Below are positions 9,045-17,348 of a DNA stretch of 63,804 nucleotides, one piece after another. Location of the stretch: positions 1 through 63,804 of the forward strand of contig NZ_JAPZUB010000027.1 of the NCBI RefSeq assembly GCF_027533505.1, in the 5' to 3' direction. The notes beneath the pieces are model-generated. The model was not told the DNA's origin. It saw only the letters and a list, made by a program, of their open reading frames with translations, and did not search any database. The position numbers and the translations under genes are program-made. This stretch comes from Flavobacterium sp. (lineage in GTDB: Bacteria > Bacteroidota > Bacteroidia > Flavobacteriales > Flavobacteriaceae). The first letter of the stretch is position 1. Every line of letters starts with the position of its first letter.

Positions 9045-9793
9045 TGAGAAGAAAAATTGTTGCCGGTAACTGGAAAATGCACAAAAATGCCGAAGAAACA
9101 GAAGATTTCCTAAATGAATTAATTGCCGCGCTTCCCGACGATATTGAGGCCGAAGTAATTGTGGCGCCTCCCTTTGTGAATTTAGCTTCGGCGGCCGATC
9201 ATGTTGAATTTACACCGATTACAGTAGCTGCACAAAATATGCACCAAGCGGAAAGCGGCGCCTTTACCGGAGAAATTTCGGCAGGAATGTTAAAAAGCAT
9301 TGGGGTAAATACAGTGATTCTAGGGCACTCTGAGCGTCGTGCCTACTTTAACGAAACCGATGCCGCTTTGGCCAACAAAGTAGATACGGCTTTGAAACAC
9401 GATATGACCGTGATTTTTTGTTTTGGAGAAGAATTGAAAGACCGTCAAAACGGACAGCATTTTAACGTCGTTGAAAATCAGTTACGCGATGGATTGTTCC
9501 ATATTGAGGATAAAGACTGGGCACAGATTGTTTTGGCTTACGAACCCGTTTGGGCGATTGGCACAGGAGAAACGGCTACCCCAGACCAAGCACAAGAAAT
9601 GCATGCATTCATTCGCAACACCCTACGTTCACGCTATCCCCAAGTGGCCGAAGACGTTTCGATTTTGTATGGCGGCAGTGTAAAACCCGACAATGCCCGT
9701 GAAATTTTCTCCAAACCCGATGTGGATGGAGGTTTGATTGGTGGAGCGGCTTTGAAAGTAGCCGATTTTGTAGCGATTGCGGAGGCGATTTAG
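9044..9793 (+). CDS. tpiA: triosephosphate isomerase
   Basis: Interconverts dihydroxyacetone phosphate and glyceraldehyde 3-phosphate in glycolysis. The 249 residues are full length. Motifs: GNWKMHKN (Asn-Lys at the substrate), LGHSERR with the electrophilic His, AYEPVWAIGTG with the catalytic Glu, and YGGSVKPDN at the phosphate. It is the last core gene before the accessory island. A GC-rich CCCCCTAACCCCCGAAGGGGG hairpin-like sequence directly follows the stop. Confidence 0.97.
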   Translation: MRRKIVAGNWKMHKNAEETEDFLNELIAALPDDIEAEVIVAPPFVNLASAADHVEFTPITVAAQNMHQAESGAFTGEISAGMLKSIGVNTVILGHSERRAYFNETDAALANKVDTALKHDMTVIFCFGEELKDRQNGQHFNVVENQLRDGLFHIEDKDWAQIVLAYEPVWAIGTGETATPDQAQEMHAFIRNTLRSRYPQVAEDVSILYGGSVKPDNAREIFSKPDVDGGLIGGAALKVADFVAIAEAI

Positions 9794-9818
9794 CCCCCTA
9801 ACCCCCGAAGGGGGAAAG

Positions 9819-9884
9819 AGCTGCTGAGACGCTGAGAGGCTGAGAGGCTAAGCTTCTGAGATGCTGAGCCTCTGAGTTCCTGAG
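9819..9884. repeat. octamer array 1 (AGnnnCTG x8)
   Basis: Eight consecutive 8-bp units of form AGnnnCTG (for example AGAGGCTG, AGCTTCTG, AGATGCTG). Two adjacent units form a near-palindrome (AGCTTCTGAGAGGCT). There are no unique spacers, so it is not a CRISPR. Confidence 0.85.
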
Positions 9885-9904
9885 CAATCGTTTCGTGAAG
9901 ATAG

Positions 9905-9934
9905 GGATGGGATTTCTCCTTGCATCGAAAGGAC
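9905..9934 (-). repeat. ATTTCGAC-type interspersed repeat, inverted copy
   Basis: ATGGGATTTCTCCT followed by a diverged GCATCGAAAGGAC. This is the imperfect reverse complement of 10172-10201. Interspersed repeats of the kind 'GTCATTTCGAC..GGAGAAATC' are, from memory, common in Bacteroidetes genomes. Confidence 0.6.
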
Positions 9935-9940
9935 GTTTAA

Positions 9941-10030
9941 AGCTCCTGAGAGGCTGAGTTTTTGAGCCGCTAAGAGGCTGAGCTTCTGAGAGGCTGAACT
10001 TCTGAGAGGCTGAGCCGCTAAGCTCCTGAG
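9941..10030. repeat. octamer array 2 (AGnnnCTG x11)
   Basis: Eleven 8-bp units in phase, dominated by AGAGGCTG alternating with AGCTTCTG or AGCCGCTA. It is the same unit as array 1 and as the array on the far side of the island. Confidence 0.85.
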
Positions 10031-10171
10031 AAAACACCTCCTAAACATCTTAAATCTGCTACTGTTTACGGATTATTTTTCTGGGTTTGAAGGAAAGATA
10101 TAATCGCTCCTTAGTTTGGATGCTAACGGAATATGGTTTCGTTTCATGAGCACATTACCTCTCAGATACCA

Positions 10172-10201
10172 ATTGTCATTTCGACGTTAGGAGAAATCCC
10201 A
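10172..10201 (+). repeat. ATTTCGAC-type interspersed repeat
   Basis: TGTCATTTCGACGTTAGGAG and then AAATCCCATA. It is a direct-sense copy paired with the inverted copy at 9905-9934, about 240 bp away, with octamer array 2 between them. Confidence 0.6.
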
Positions 10202-10347
10202 TAACGTTGGGCTCGAGTTTGCTAAAAAAGTATAGCTTGTTTCTTGAGGCTTGCTACCCGAAACGGGGGGATTCCTTTTTTATCCTTTTCGCTGGTTTTC
10301 GTTGGTTTTCGACTATGATTTTGGGTTATCGATTTCATGGCTTTTTC

Positions 10348-10391
10348 ATGGACTATCTATGGAGTATCTATGGAGTATCTATGGAGTATCT
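10348..10391. repeat. 11-bp tandem repeat x4
   Basis: ATGGAGTATCT repeated four times with one substitution in the first unit. The period is close to one turn of B-DNA. Confidence 0.85.
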
Positions 10392-10925
10392 AAGGCGTAC
10401 ACCTATTCCACCCCTTACTTTGGGGTAAAACTAGGGTGCATGTTCGGAATTTGGTATACATGAAAACTACCGCAACGCTGTTTTATGTACACTCCCGCTG
10501 ACCGAAACACCCCCCTACGTTGCTTTTTTTGAAAAGCACTATACCTCCCCAAAAAAAACTCCTTTTTATGCCCCTTTACGGAAAACCGTACCGTCCCCAC
10601 TTTTTTTTGCTGTAATTTTATGACTTGGGGAAAAATACCGACTACTCTCCGGAAAAATACCTGTTCCTGCGGGGAAAAATCCTGAGGAGAATTGGGAGAG
10701 AATGTTTAATTTACTGGGATAAATTTTGATGAGGCTTATTCAGGTATTACCAGTAACCCTAAAAGACGACAATGCTTAATACGAACAGACAGAAAAACGA
10801 CATAAAAGCCAACCGCAAATCTATTACATTTGGTTTTGCCCTACCCACAAGCCGACCCATCGGCAAAAGTAAAAGAGTCGTTTCTGCCAACGCATTGCTT
10901 ATAAATGATGTTTTATATCTATTTT

Positions 10926-10942
10926 GTCAGGTTTGTCCTGAC
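10926..10942. promoter_or_regulatory. palindrome 1, candidate AbiEi operator
   Basis: GTCAGG-TTTGT-CCTGAC, a perfect 6+6 inverted repeat with a 5-bp spacer. The same arms and near-identical spacer recur at 11014-11030, 88 bp downstream. AbiEi antitoxins are known to repress their own operon by binding paired inverted repeats. Confidence 0.6.
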
Positions 10943-11013
10943 TGTTTCACTATAAACAATAATTATTTTGACAGATTGAGACAATTTACTCGATTATCTT
11001 TCGTATCATTGCT

Positions 11014-11030
11014 GTCAGGTTTATCCTGAC
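11014..11030. promoter_or_regulatory. palindrome 2, candidate AbiEi operator
   Basis: GTCAGG-TTTAT-CCTGAC, 9 bp before the abiEi start codon, so a bound protein or the RNA hairpin would cover the translation start region. It shares the 18-base core TGTCAGGTTTRTCCTGAC with palindrome 1. Confidence 0.6.
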
Positions 11031-11039
11031 ATTGCTACT

Positions 11040-11861
11040 ATGAAGAATAAATACATTTCAACGCAATCAAACGAGCTTCTGTCCTATTTCAACGGACAGA
11101 ACAGGAATTGCTTTGACTATCCTTTGGCATACAAAGCCCTGCCTGACTCTAAAGCAAGTGCAGTCCGAGAGCTACTAAGCGACATGACAAAGAGAGGTTT
11201 GTTGATGCGTTTGAAAGAAGGTGTTTATTACATTATACCCTATGAACAAAATGCAGAAACCTTTATGCCCGACTGGCATTTGATTGGAGAACATTTGGTG
11301 AATGATGCTAAACATTACATCGGGTATTATTCTGCATTGCAGATACATAACCTCATCACGCAACCATCACTTAAAGAACAAATCGTTGTATCAAAACAAA
11401 TACGACCATCGGAAATTAAAATCAAAGAAGTTCCTTTTCAATTCATCTATCACAACGACAAACATTTTTTCGGAGCTAAGAAAATGTGGATTGATAGCTT
11501 TCACAAAGTGCTGTGTTCCGACTTGGAAAAAACTTTTATTGATTGCCTTTTCAAACCCGATTATGCTGGTGGCATTGTAGAAGTGGCAAGAGCAATCTAC
11601 ACTTCTAAAGACAAGATAAAATACGATACACTTCTTGAATACACCAAGAAATTTGATTCACAAGCGGTAATCAAACGATTGGGTTTTCTTTTAGAAATAT
11701 TGGACATCAACACACATGTTATTCAGGAACTGCAACAAATGAAAACCGCTTCGTATGTAGTGCTTGATACCGAATTGCCTAAAGTGGGAAAACGAATTAG
11801 TCGTTGGAGTATTCAGCAAAATTTGGAGACCGAAACTATTAAATCCGCTATTTACACATGA
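11040..11861 (+). CDS. abiEi: AbiEi-family antitoxin/transcriptional repressor
   Basis: 273 residues. The N-terminal winged-helix part (about 5-70) contains ELLSYFNGQNRNCFDYPLAYKAL and VRELLSDMTKRGLLMRLKEGVYYIIP, the usual 'ALSRLVKRGLL.RL..G.Y' wing. The middle domain, HYIGYYSALQIHNLITQP, SLKEQIVVSKQIRP and DLEKTFIDCLFKPDYAGGIVEVARAI, is typical of the AbiEi family. The family neutralises AbiEii without direct contact (type IV toxin-antitoxin) and represses its own promoter. The stop overlaps the abiEii start by 4 bp (ATGA). Two identical palindromes precede it. Base composition is visibly more AT-rich than tpiA or the ABC genes on either side. Confidence 0.9.
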   Translation: MKNKYISTQSNELLSYFNGQNRNCFDYPLAYKALPDSKASAVRELLSDMTKRGLLMRLKEGVYYIIPYEQNAETFMPDWHLIGEHLVNDAKHYIGYYSALQIHNLITQPSLKEQIVVSKQIRPSEIKIKEVPFQFIYHNDKHFFGAKKMWIDSFHKVLCSDLEKTFIDCLFKPDYAGGIVEVARAIYTSKDKIKYDTLLEYTKKFDSQAVIKRLGFLLEILDINTHVIQELQQMKTASYVVLDTELPKVGKRISRWSIQQNLETETIKSAIYT

Positions 11862-12661
11862 TTAAGCCGGGAGAAATACAGCAAAAAGCAAATGCAGTTG
11901 GCGTTCGTGACCAGCAGCTTGAAAAGGATTACATTCTTTCATGGATTCTGTTTGGCATTGCTAGCCATGAGCACCTTTCAAAGACAATCGTTTTTAAAGG
12001 TGGAACAGTTTTAAAGAAAGTCTATTTCGAAGATTACCGTTTTTCAGAGGACTTGGATTTTACATTGCTGAATGCAGAAATATCGAATGAGCAAATTTTC
12101 GCATGGTTTAAAGAAGTATTTGAATTCATTAAAGATGAAGCCAATATTCCTCTAGACATCATTGACAACAACGAGCATGAAGATGGCGGTATCAATTTTT
12201 ATATCAGCTATATTGGTCCACTTGGCGGACAAGGGACCAACAAACGAGTAAAAGTTGATATTTCACGCAGTGAACAACTGGTTTTTGAACCAGTAATGAA
12301 TGATGTATTAATCGGCTATTCCGATTTGGAAGAGCACCAATTGTTGTGTTATCCATTAGAAGAGGTTTTAGTTGAAAAAATGCGTTCGGTAATGCAGCGA
12401 ATGCAAGCAAGAGATTTTTACGATATCTGGTATTTGTTGGAAGAACATGAAATGGATGCAGATTTTTATCTAAGTGAATTTGAAACCAAATGCAAAAGCA
12501 AAGATTTACGACACACCGATTTCCTGAAAAAATTAGATGAAAGATTACCACAATACAAAGGCAGATGGAAAAGCTCTATGAGCGAACAAATAAAAGACCT
12601 GCCCGACTTTGACCAAGTAGAACGTGAAGTGCAACGACACCTTAAAAAATTGAAATTCTAG
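11858..12661 (+). CDS. abiEii: AbiEii/AbiGii-family nucleotidyltransferase toxin
   Basis: 267 residues with the nucleotidyltransferase core of AbiEii/MenT toxins: IVFKGGTVLKKVY (45-56), RFSEDLDFTLL (61-71, metal-binding Asp pair), VKVDIS (131-136), and LVEKMRSVMQRMQARDFYDIWYLL (171-194) with Lys174 and the Arg-Asp of ARDFYD. All catalytic positions I can recognise are present, so it looks active. Related toxins modify tRNA or otherwise block growth; the target here is unknown. It is coupled to abiEi (4-bp overlap). The methyltransferase gene starts 2 bp after its stop, so this toxin-antitoxin pair heads a longer operon. Confidence 0.93.
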   Translation: MIKPGEIQQKANAVGVRDQQLEKDYILSWILFGIASHEHLSKTIVFKGGTVLKKVYFEDYRFSEDLDFTLLNAEISNEQIFAWFKEVFEFIKDEANIPLDIIDNNEHEDGGINFYISYIGPLGGQGTNKRVKVDISRSEQLVFEPVMNDVLIGYSDLEEHQLLCYPLEEVLVEKMRSVMQRMQARDFYDIWYLLEEHEMDADFYLSEFETKCKSKDLRHTDFLKKLDERLPQYKGRWKSSMSEQIKDLPDFDQVEREVQRHLKKLKF

Positions 12662-12663
12662 CA

Positions 12664-15381
12664 ATGAACAGTCACGAAATAGAACAGAACGTAAAACGAA
12701 TGATAGAGAATTTCTCGGAAGAGAATTTTCTCTATGACTTGTTGCTGTCTTATGGCATTTCTAAAACTTCCATTACAAGATTGAAAAGTGGAGATTTTAA
12801 TCTTTCTAAAGTTGATAGCGAAATACTTTACAAAAAGAAAATCTTCTTCAAGCAACTTCCAACCGATAAGTTGTTGAGTTCCATTGAAAGCCTTGCAAAA
12901 GAAGAAAGAATTTTAAAACACTCGCCACGCTTTGCAGTAGTTACCGATTACAAAAATTTGGTGGCAAAGGATTTGAAACTGGGTAAAAACCTGGACATAG
13001 CAATTAAAGATTTGCCCAATCATTATGCATTCTTTTTGCCGCTTGCTGGAAGCGAAGTATATCATTCCACAAATGACAATGAAGCCGACCGTAATGCAGC
13101 CTACAAAATGGCACAGCTTTATGACTTGCTCATAACTCAAAACCCTAATGTTTACAATTCAAAAGAGAGCATTCACAACCTGAATATATTTCTATCTCGT
13201 TTGTTGTTTTGCTTTTTTGCGGAAGACACAGAAATTTTTGATGGTGACAGCATTTTCACGAATACGCTTTATCAGCACACCAACGAGAACGGCAGCGATA
13301 CGCACTTGTTTCTCGACCGTTTATTTGACCGACTGAATACAGAAAATGCAAAAGGTTATCCTGCTCATCTAGCTCAATTTCCTTACGTAAATGGAGGATT
13401 GTTTAGAGATAAAATCGCTTCACCAGTATTTACTCCCAAAGCCCGAAAAATATTGGTGGAGTTGGGTGAATTGAATTGGCGGGACATCAACCCCGATATT
13501 TTTGGCTCCATGATTCAGGCGGTGGTTATTCCTGAATACAGAAGTGATTTAGGTATGCACTACACTAGCGTGCCCAACATTCAGAAACTTATTAAACCTT
13601 TGTTTTTAGATGCGTTATATGAGGAGTTTGAAAACTGCAAAACCATTCCGCAACTGCGTAAACTGATTAACCGCATTGCCAAAATCAAATTCTTTGACCC
13701 GGCTTGCGGAAGCGGGAATTTTTTGATTATCACATACAAGGAAATTCGTTTGTTGGAAATAAAAATCTTGCAACGCATTATTGACCTAAGCCCAGCGCCT
13801 GCTATGGAATTTACTTCCATCCAGCTTTCACAGTTTTATGGCATTGAGTTAGATGATTTTGCCCACGAAATGGCAATTCTTTCTTTGTGGTTGGCTGAAC
13901 ACCAAATGAACAAAGTATTTGAAGAAATGCTGTTTGATTATGGACGTTCCAAACCAATACTGCCACTAAAACAGGCGGGGAAAATTGTTCAAGCAAATGC
14001 CACAAGGAAAGATTGGAAAACAGTATGCCCGATTGGAAAAGATGATGAAATCTATATTATTGGGAATCCGCCTTATTTAGGATATGCAAGGCAAGATGCA
14101 GAACAGAAAATAGATATGGATTTAACTTTTGTAGGTGTAAGAGACTACAAAAAGTTAGACTACATTGCCTGTTGGTTTTATATTGCCTCATCTTACATTC
14201 AAAATACTTCTGCTAAATACGCTTTTGTTACAACAAATTCTATAACTCAAGGCGAACAAGTATCACTATTGTGGCCGCTCATTTTCGGTAAGAATCAAGA
14301 AATTTCATTTGCACATCTATCATTCAAATGGACTAATAATGCCAAAGGAAACGCAGGAGTTGCTGTTGTAATTATTGGAATCAGAAATGTTAGCGAGGCA
14401 GACAAATTTATTTACGAAAAGAATGTAAAGAAGTCTGTAAAAAACATAAATCCTTATCTGATAAACTATAGTAATGTTATTATTCAATCACGTAGTAAAT
14501 CAATTTCAGGTTTCCCGGAAATGATAATTGGTAGCAAAATAAGCGATAATGGAAATTTATTGTTAGAAGCTAACGAGAAAGAAAAATTGATTACTCAATT
14601 TCCTACATCTGAAAAATTTATTAAAAAGTTTATTGGAGCACAAGAATTCATGAGCAATACTTACAGGTATTGTATTCATGTAGAAGATGAAAAACAGGTT
14701 CATGAAGCATCTAATATAAGAGCATTGAAAGAACGTTTCGAGAAAGTAAAAGTCTTCAGATTAAAAAGTAAAAAAGATGCAACCATAAAGAAGGCGGGAA
14801 CACCATATTTCTTTGATGAAGACAAATATCAAAAAAAGGAATTCCTTCTAGTTCCACAAACTGGATCAGAAAAACGAGAGTATGTTCCAATAGGTTACTT
14901 TGATAGTTCTTATGTTCCATCAAACGGAACAAGAGTTATTTACAACGTTCAACCTTGGTTGTTTGGAATCATTTCTTCAAAAATGCATATCGTTTGGGTT
15001 AAAGCAGTTGCTGGTAGATTGAAAACGGACATGCAATATTCAAATACATTATGCTACAACACTTTTCCTTTTCCTGACATTACTCTCAAGCAAAAGGAAA
15101 ATCTGAACTTGTATGTATTTGCCATATTGGATGAACGGGCCAAGCATCCCGAAAAAACAATGGCACAACTTTACGACCCCGAGAAAATGCCAAAGGGTTT
15201 AAGGCAAGCCCACGAAGAACTGGACCGTGCCGTAGAACAATGTTACCGCTTGCAGCCGTTTACTTCCGATACAGAACGATTGGAGTATTTGTTTAAACTA
15301 TATGAAGAAATGACCAAAAGCGGAACTTTGTTTGAGAAGCAGAAGAAAACAAGAAAATCAACAGCAAAAGCGAAAAAGTAA
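12664..15381 (+). CDS. MmeI-like class I SAM-dependent DNA adenine methyltransferase
   Basis: 905 residues. The MTase core has motif I FFDPACGSGNFLI (343-355), the YGIELDDFAHEMA region (392-404) and motif IV GNPPYLG (467-473; NPPY marks N6-adenine methylation). The C-terminal third follows the MmeI/type IIL pattern: VPQTGSEKREYVPIGYF (about 730-746), SNGTRVI, FGIISSKMHIVWVKAVAGRL and SNTLCYNTFPFPD, which is target recognition. MmeI itself carries a PD-(D/E)xK nuclease in its first ~150 residues. The corresponding part here (about 85-130, LDIAIKDLPNHYAFFLPLAG) shows no ExK, so it probably only modifies or recognises DNA. A helicase and a GIY-YIG-like gene follow at once, and could supply motor and nuclease. 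Confidence 0.9.
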   Translation: MNSHEIEQNVKRMIENFSEENFLYDLLLSYGISKTSITRLKSGDFNLSKVDSEILYKKKIFFKQLPTDKLLSSIESLAKEERILKHSPRFAVVTDYKNLVAKDLKLGKNLDIAIKDLPNHYAFFLPLAGSEVYHSTNDNEADRNAAYKMAQLYDLLITQNPNVYNSKESIHNLNIFLSRLLFCFFAEDTEIFDGDSIFTNTLYQHTNENGSDTHLFLDRLFDRLNTENAKGYPAHLAQFPYVNGGLFRDKIASPVFTPKARKILVELGELNWRDINPDIFGSMIQAVVIPEYRSDLGMHYTSVPNIQKLIKPLFLDALYEEFENCKTIPQLRKLINRIAKIKFFDPACGSGNFLIITYKEIRLLEIKILQRIIDLSPAPAMEFTSIQLSQFYGIELDDFAHEMAILSLWLAEHQMNKVFEEMLFDYGRSKPILPLKQAGKIVQANATRKDWKTVCPIGKDDEIYIIGNPPYLGYARQDAEQKIDMDLTFVGVRDYKKLDYIACWFYIASSYIQNTSAKYAFVTTNSITQGEQVSLLWPLIFGKNQEISFAHLSFKWTNNAKGNAGVAVVIIGIRNVSEADKFIYEKNVKKSVKNINPYLINYSNVIIQSRSKSISGFPEMIIGSKISDNGNLLLEANEKEKLITQFPTSEKFIKKFIGAQEFMSNTYRYCIHVEDEKQVHEASNIRALKERFEKVKVFRLKSKKDATIKKAGTPYFFDEDKYQKKEFLLVPQTGSEKREYVPIGYFDSSYVPSNGTRVIYNVQPWLFGIISSKMHIVWVKAVAGRLKTDMQYSNTLCYNTFPFPDITLKQKENLNLYVFAILDERAKHPEKTMAQLYDPEKMPKGLRQAHEELDRAVEQCYRLQPFTSDTERLEYLFKLYEEMTKSGTLFEKQKKTRKSTAKAKK

Positions 15382-15383
15382 GT

Positions 15384-17348
15384 ATGCCAGATTTAATAAA
15401 AGTAGAATACGGACAAACAGGCAAAAGCAAAAAGACCAATGCTTTGGGAATGCGTGAAATGCAGGAACGGGCATACAATGCCCGAACGGCTCAATATCTT
15501 TTGATAAAAGCACCGCCAGCATCTGGCAAGTCAAGGGCTTTGATGTTTATTGCATTAGATAAACTCAAAAATCAGGGCATTAAAAAAGCCATTGTAGCCG
15601 TTCCTGAAAAATCAATTGGTGCATCGTTCAGTTCAACCAAATTGACCGAACAGGGCTTTTTTGCCGATTGGACAGTGAATCCAAAATACAACCTTTGCAC
15701 AGCAGGTTCAGATAAAAGTAAGGTAAAATCATTCTTAGAGTTTTTGGAAAGTGACGAACAAATATTGATTTGCACACATGCCACATTACGATTTGCCTTT
15801 GATGGTTTGGATGAAAAGAAACTGAACGATACTTTGATTGCTATTGATGAATTTCACCACGTTTCAGCAGATGGTGACAATCGTTTGGGTGAAGTAATGA
15901 AAAACATCATGGCAAAATCAAATGCTCATGTTGTAGCCATGACAGGTTCGTATTTCAGAGGCGACAATGTTCCGGTATTACTTCCAGAAGATGAAGCCAA
16001 GTTCACAAAAGTTACTTACAACTATTACGAGCAATTGAATGGCTATGAGTATTTAAAATCATTGGGAATCGGCTATCATTTTTACACAGGTCGTTATTTT
16101 AAAAAACAACCCGACAAACCTATGTCGGCACTCGAAGAAATTTTAGATGAAAGCAAAAAGACCATTATCCATATACCAAGTGTAAACTCTGCCGAATCTT
16201 CAAGAGAAAAATATGAGGAAGTAGGACATATCATTGATGCGTTGGGTGATTTAGAATCGCAAGATGAAAATACGGGAGTGTTGTATGTAAAAAGCAAGCG
16301 TTCGGGCAAAGTGCTGAAAGTAGCCGATTTGGTAAACGACAATCAAAAAGAACGGGATAAAATTTCCGCTTATTTGCGAGATTCAAATACTGCTGACGCC
16401 ATAGACATCATTATTGCATTAGGCATGGCAAAAGAAGGTTTTGATTGGCCGAATTGCGAACATGCTTTAACCATAGGTTACAGAGGTTCATTAACAGAAA
16501 TTATTCAAATCATCGGTCGGGCAACAAGAGACAGCAACAACAAAACACATGCTCAATTTACCAACCTAATTGCACAACCCGAAGCAGAAACAGACGAAGT
16601 GAAAGTGGCGGTTAACAATATGTTGAAAGCCATTACCGCTTCTTTATTGATGGAACAAGTGTTGGCTCCCAACTTCAAATTCAAATTGAAAGAAGATGAC
16701 AACGAAGAAGAGGAAAAAAATGATGATCAAAACACCATAAGAATCAGAGGGTTCAAGCTGCCCACGTCACAGCGTGCCAAAGACATTATTGAAAGCGATT
16801 TGAACGATTTAAAAGCAAGGATTCTGCAAGACGACCAAATGCTGAAAGCTATGCCTGGCAATGTAGAGCCCGAAATAATCAACACGGTCTTAATCCCAAA
16901 AATTATTCGTGAAGTTTATCCTGATTTGAGTGAAGAAGATGTAGAAGCCGTTCGTCAACATGTTGTAGTAGATTCAGTGATAAAGAACAGCGTTATTGAA
17001 GAACAAGGCGGAAAGAAATTTGTGCGAATGGCAAACAGCTTTGTAAACATAGACGACATTCACATTGATTTGATTGACCAAGTAAATCCATTTCAAAAAG
17101 CATTTGAAATTTTATCGAAATCGGTAACAACCCAAGTTTTGAAACTGATTGATGAACATATTCAATCCATCAAAATTGAAATGACCGAAGAAGAAGCTAT
17201 CATGCTATGGCCTAAAATAAAAGAATGGATTGGACGCACAGGAGAAGCCCCTAATCTTCAATCGTATGACCCGAAAGAGAAAAGAATGGCAGAGGCAGTT
17301 ATTTTTTTACGAGAACTAAAAAGACAAAGAGCATTGAATGAGCAATAA
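15384..17348 (+). CDS. DEAD/DEAH-box SF2 helicase
   Basis: 654 residues. Walker A is APPASGKSRA (43-52), motif II is DEFHH (155-159), motif III is TGSYF (187-191), motif V is ALGMAKEGFDWP (about 345-356) and motif VI is QIIGRATRD (375-383), so the motor looks intact. The last ~230 residues, after an acidic stretch (KEDDNEEEEKNDDQ, about 428-441), match nothing I recognise. It starts 2 bp after the methyltransferase stop and overlaps the next gene by 11 bp. By analogy with type I and III restriction enzymes it could translocate DNA for a partner nuclease; that is inference. It lacks a visible nuclease domain. Confidence 0.92.
   Translation: MPDLIKVEYGQTGKSKKTNALGMREMQERAYNARTAQYLLIKAPPASGKSRALMFIALDKLKNQGIKKAIVAVPEKSIGASFSSTKLTEQGFFADWTVNPKYNLCTAGSDKSKVKSFLEFLESDEQILICTHATLRFAFDGLDEKKLNDTLIAIDEFHHVSADGDNRLGEVMKNIMAKSNAHVVAMTGSYFRGDNVPVLLPEDEAKFTKVTYNYYEQLNGYEYLKSLGIGYHFYTGRYFKKQPDKPMSALEEILDESKKTIIHIPSVNSAESSREKYEEVGHIIDALGDLESQDENTGVLYVKSKRSGKVLKVADLVNDNQKERDKISAYLRDSNTADAIDIIIALGMAKEGFDWPNCEHALTIGYRGSLTEIIQIIGRATRDSNNKTHAQFTNLIAQPEAETDEVKVAVNNMLKAITASLLMEQVLAPNFKFKLKEDDNEEEEKNDDQNTIRIRGFKLPTSQRAKDIIESDLNDLKARILQDDQMLKAMPGNVEPEIINTVLIPKIIREVYPDLSEEDVEAVRQHVVVDSVIKNSVIEEQGGKKFVRMANSFVNIDDIHIDLIDQVNPFQKAFEILSKSVTTQVLKLIDEHIQSIKIEMTEEEAIMLWPKIKEWIGRTGEAPNLQSYDPKEKRMAEAVIFLRELKRQRALNEQ

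Larger units (their letters stand above)
9794..11039. other. repeat-rich non-coding left flank of the island
   Basis: About 1.25 kb without a credible gene. From left to right it holds a GC hairpin after tpiA, two AGnnnCTG octamer arrays, an inverted pair of the ATTTCGAC/GGAGAAATCCC repeat, an 11-bp tandem repeat, an unexplained stretch at 10400-10770, and finally the palindromes before abiEi. Short frames exist here but have repeat-driven or low-quality sequence. Confidence 0.7.

Noticed and set aside
9819..10030. Octamer arrays considered as a CRISPR
   Set aside because: Units are 8 bp with no unique spacers, and no cas genes are nearby.
9798..10048. Two minus-strand frames of 66-79 codons rich in Ser, Leu and Gln
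   Set aside because: They are translations of the octamer array; an 8-bp unit gives a periodic peptide in any open frame. No start context or composition of a real protein.
10207..10600. Short frames on both strands in the left island flank
   Set aside because: They depend on the 11-bp tandem repeat or on low-complexity sequence, and no domain is visible.
10772..11029. 85-codon frame before abiEi
   Set aside because: It runs through both palindromes and the promoter region, has no recognisable sequence and ends where the operator begins.
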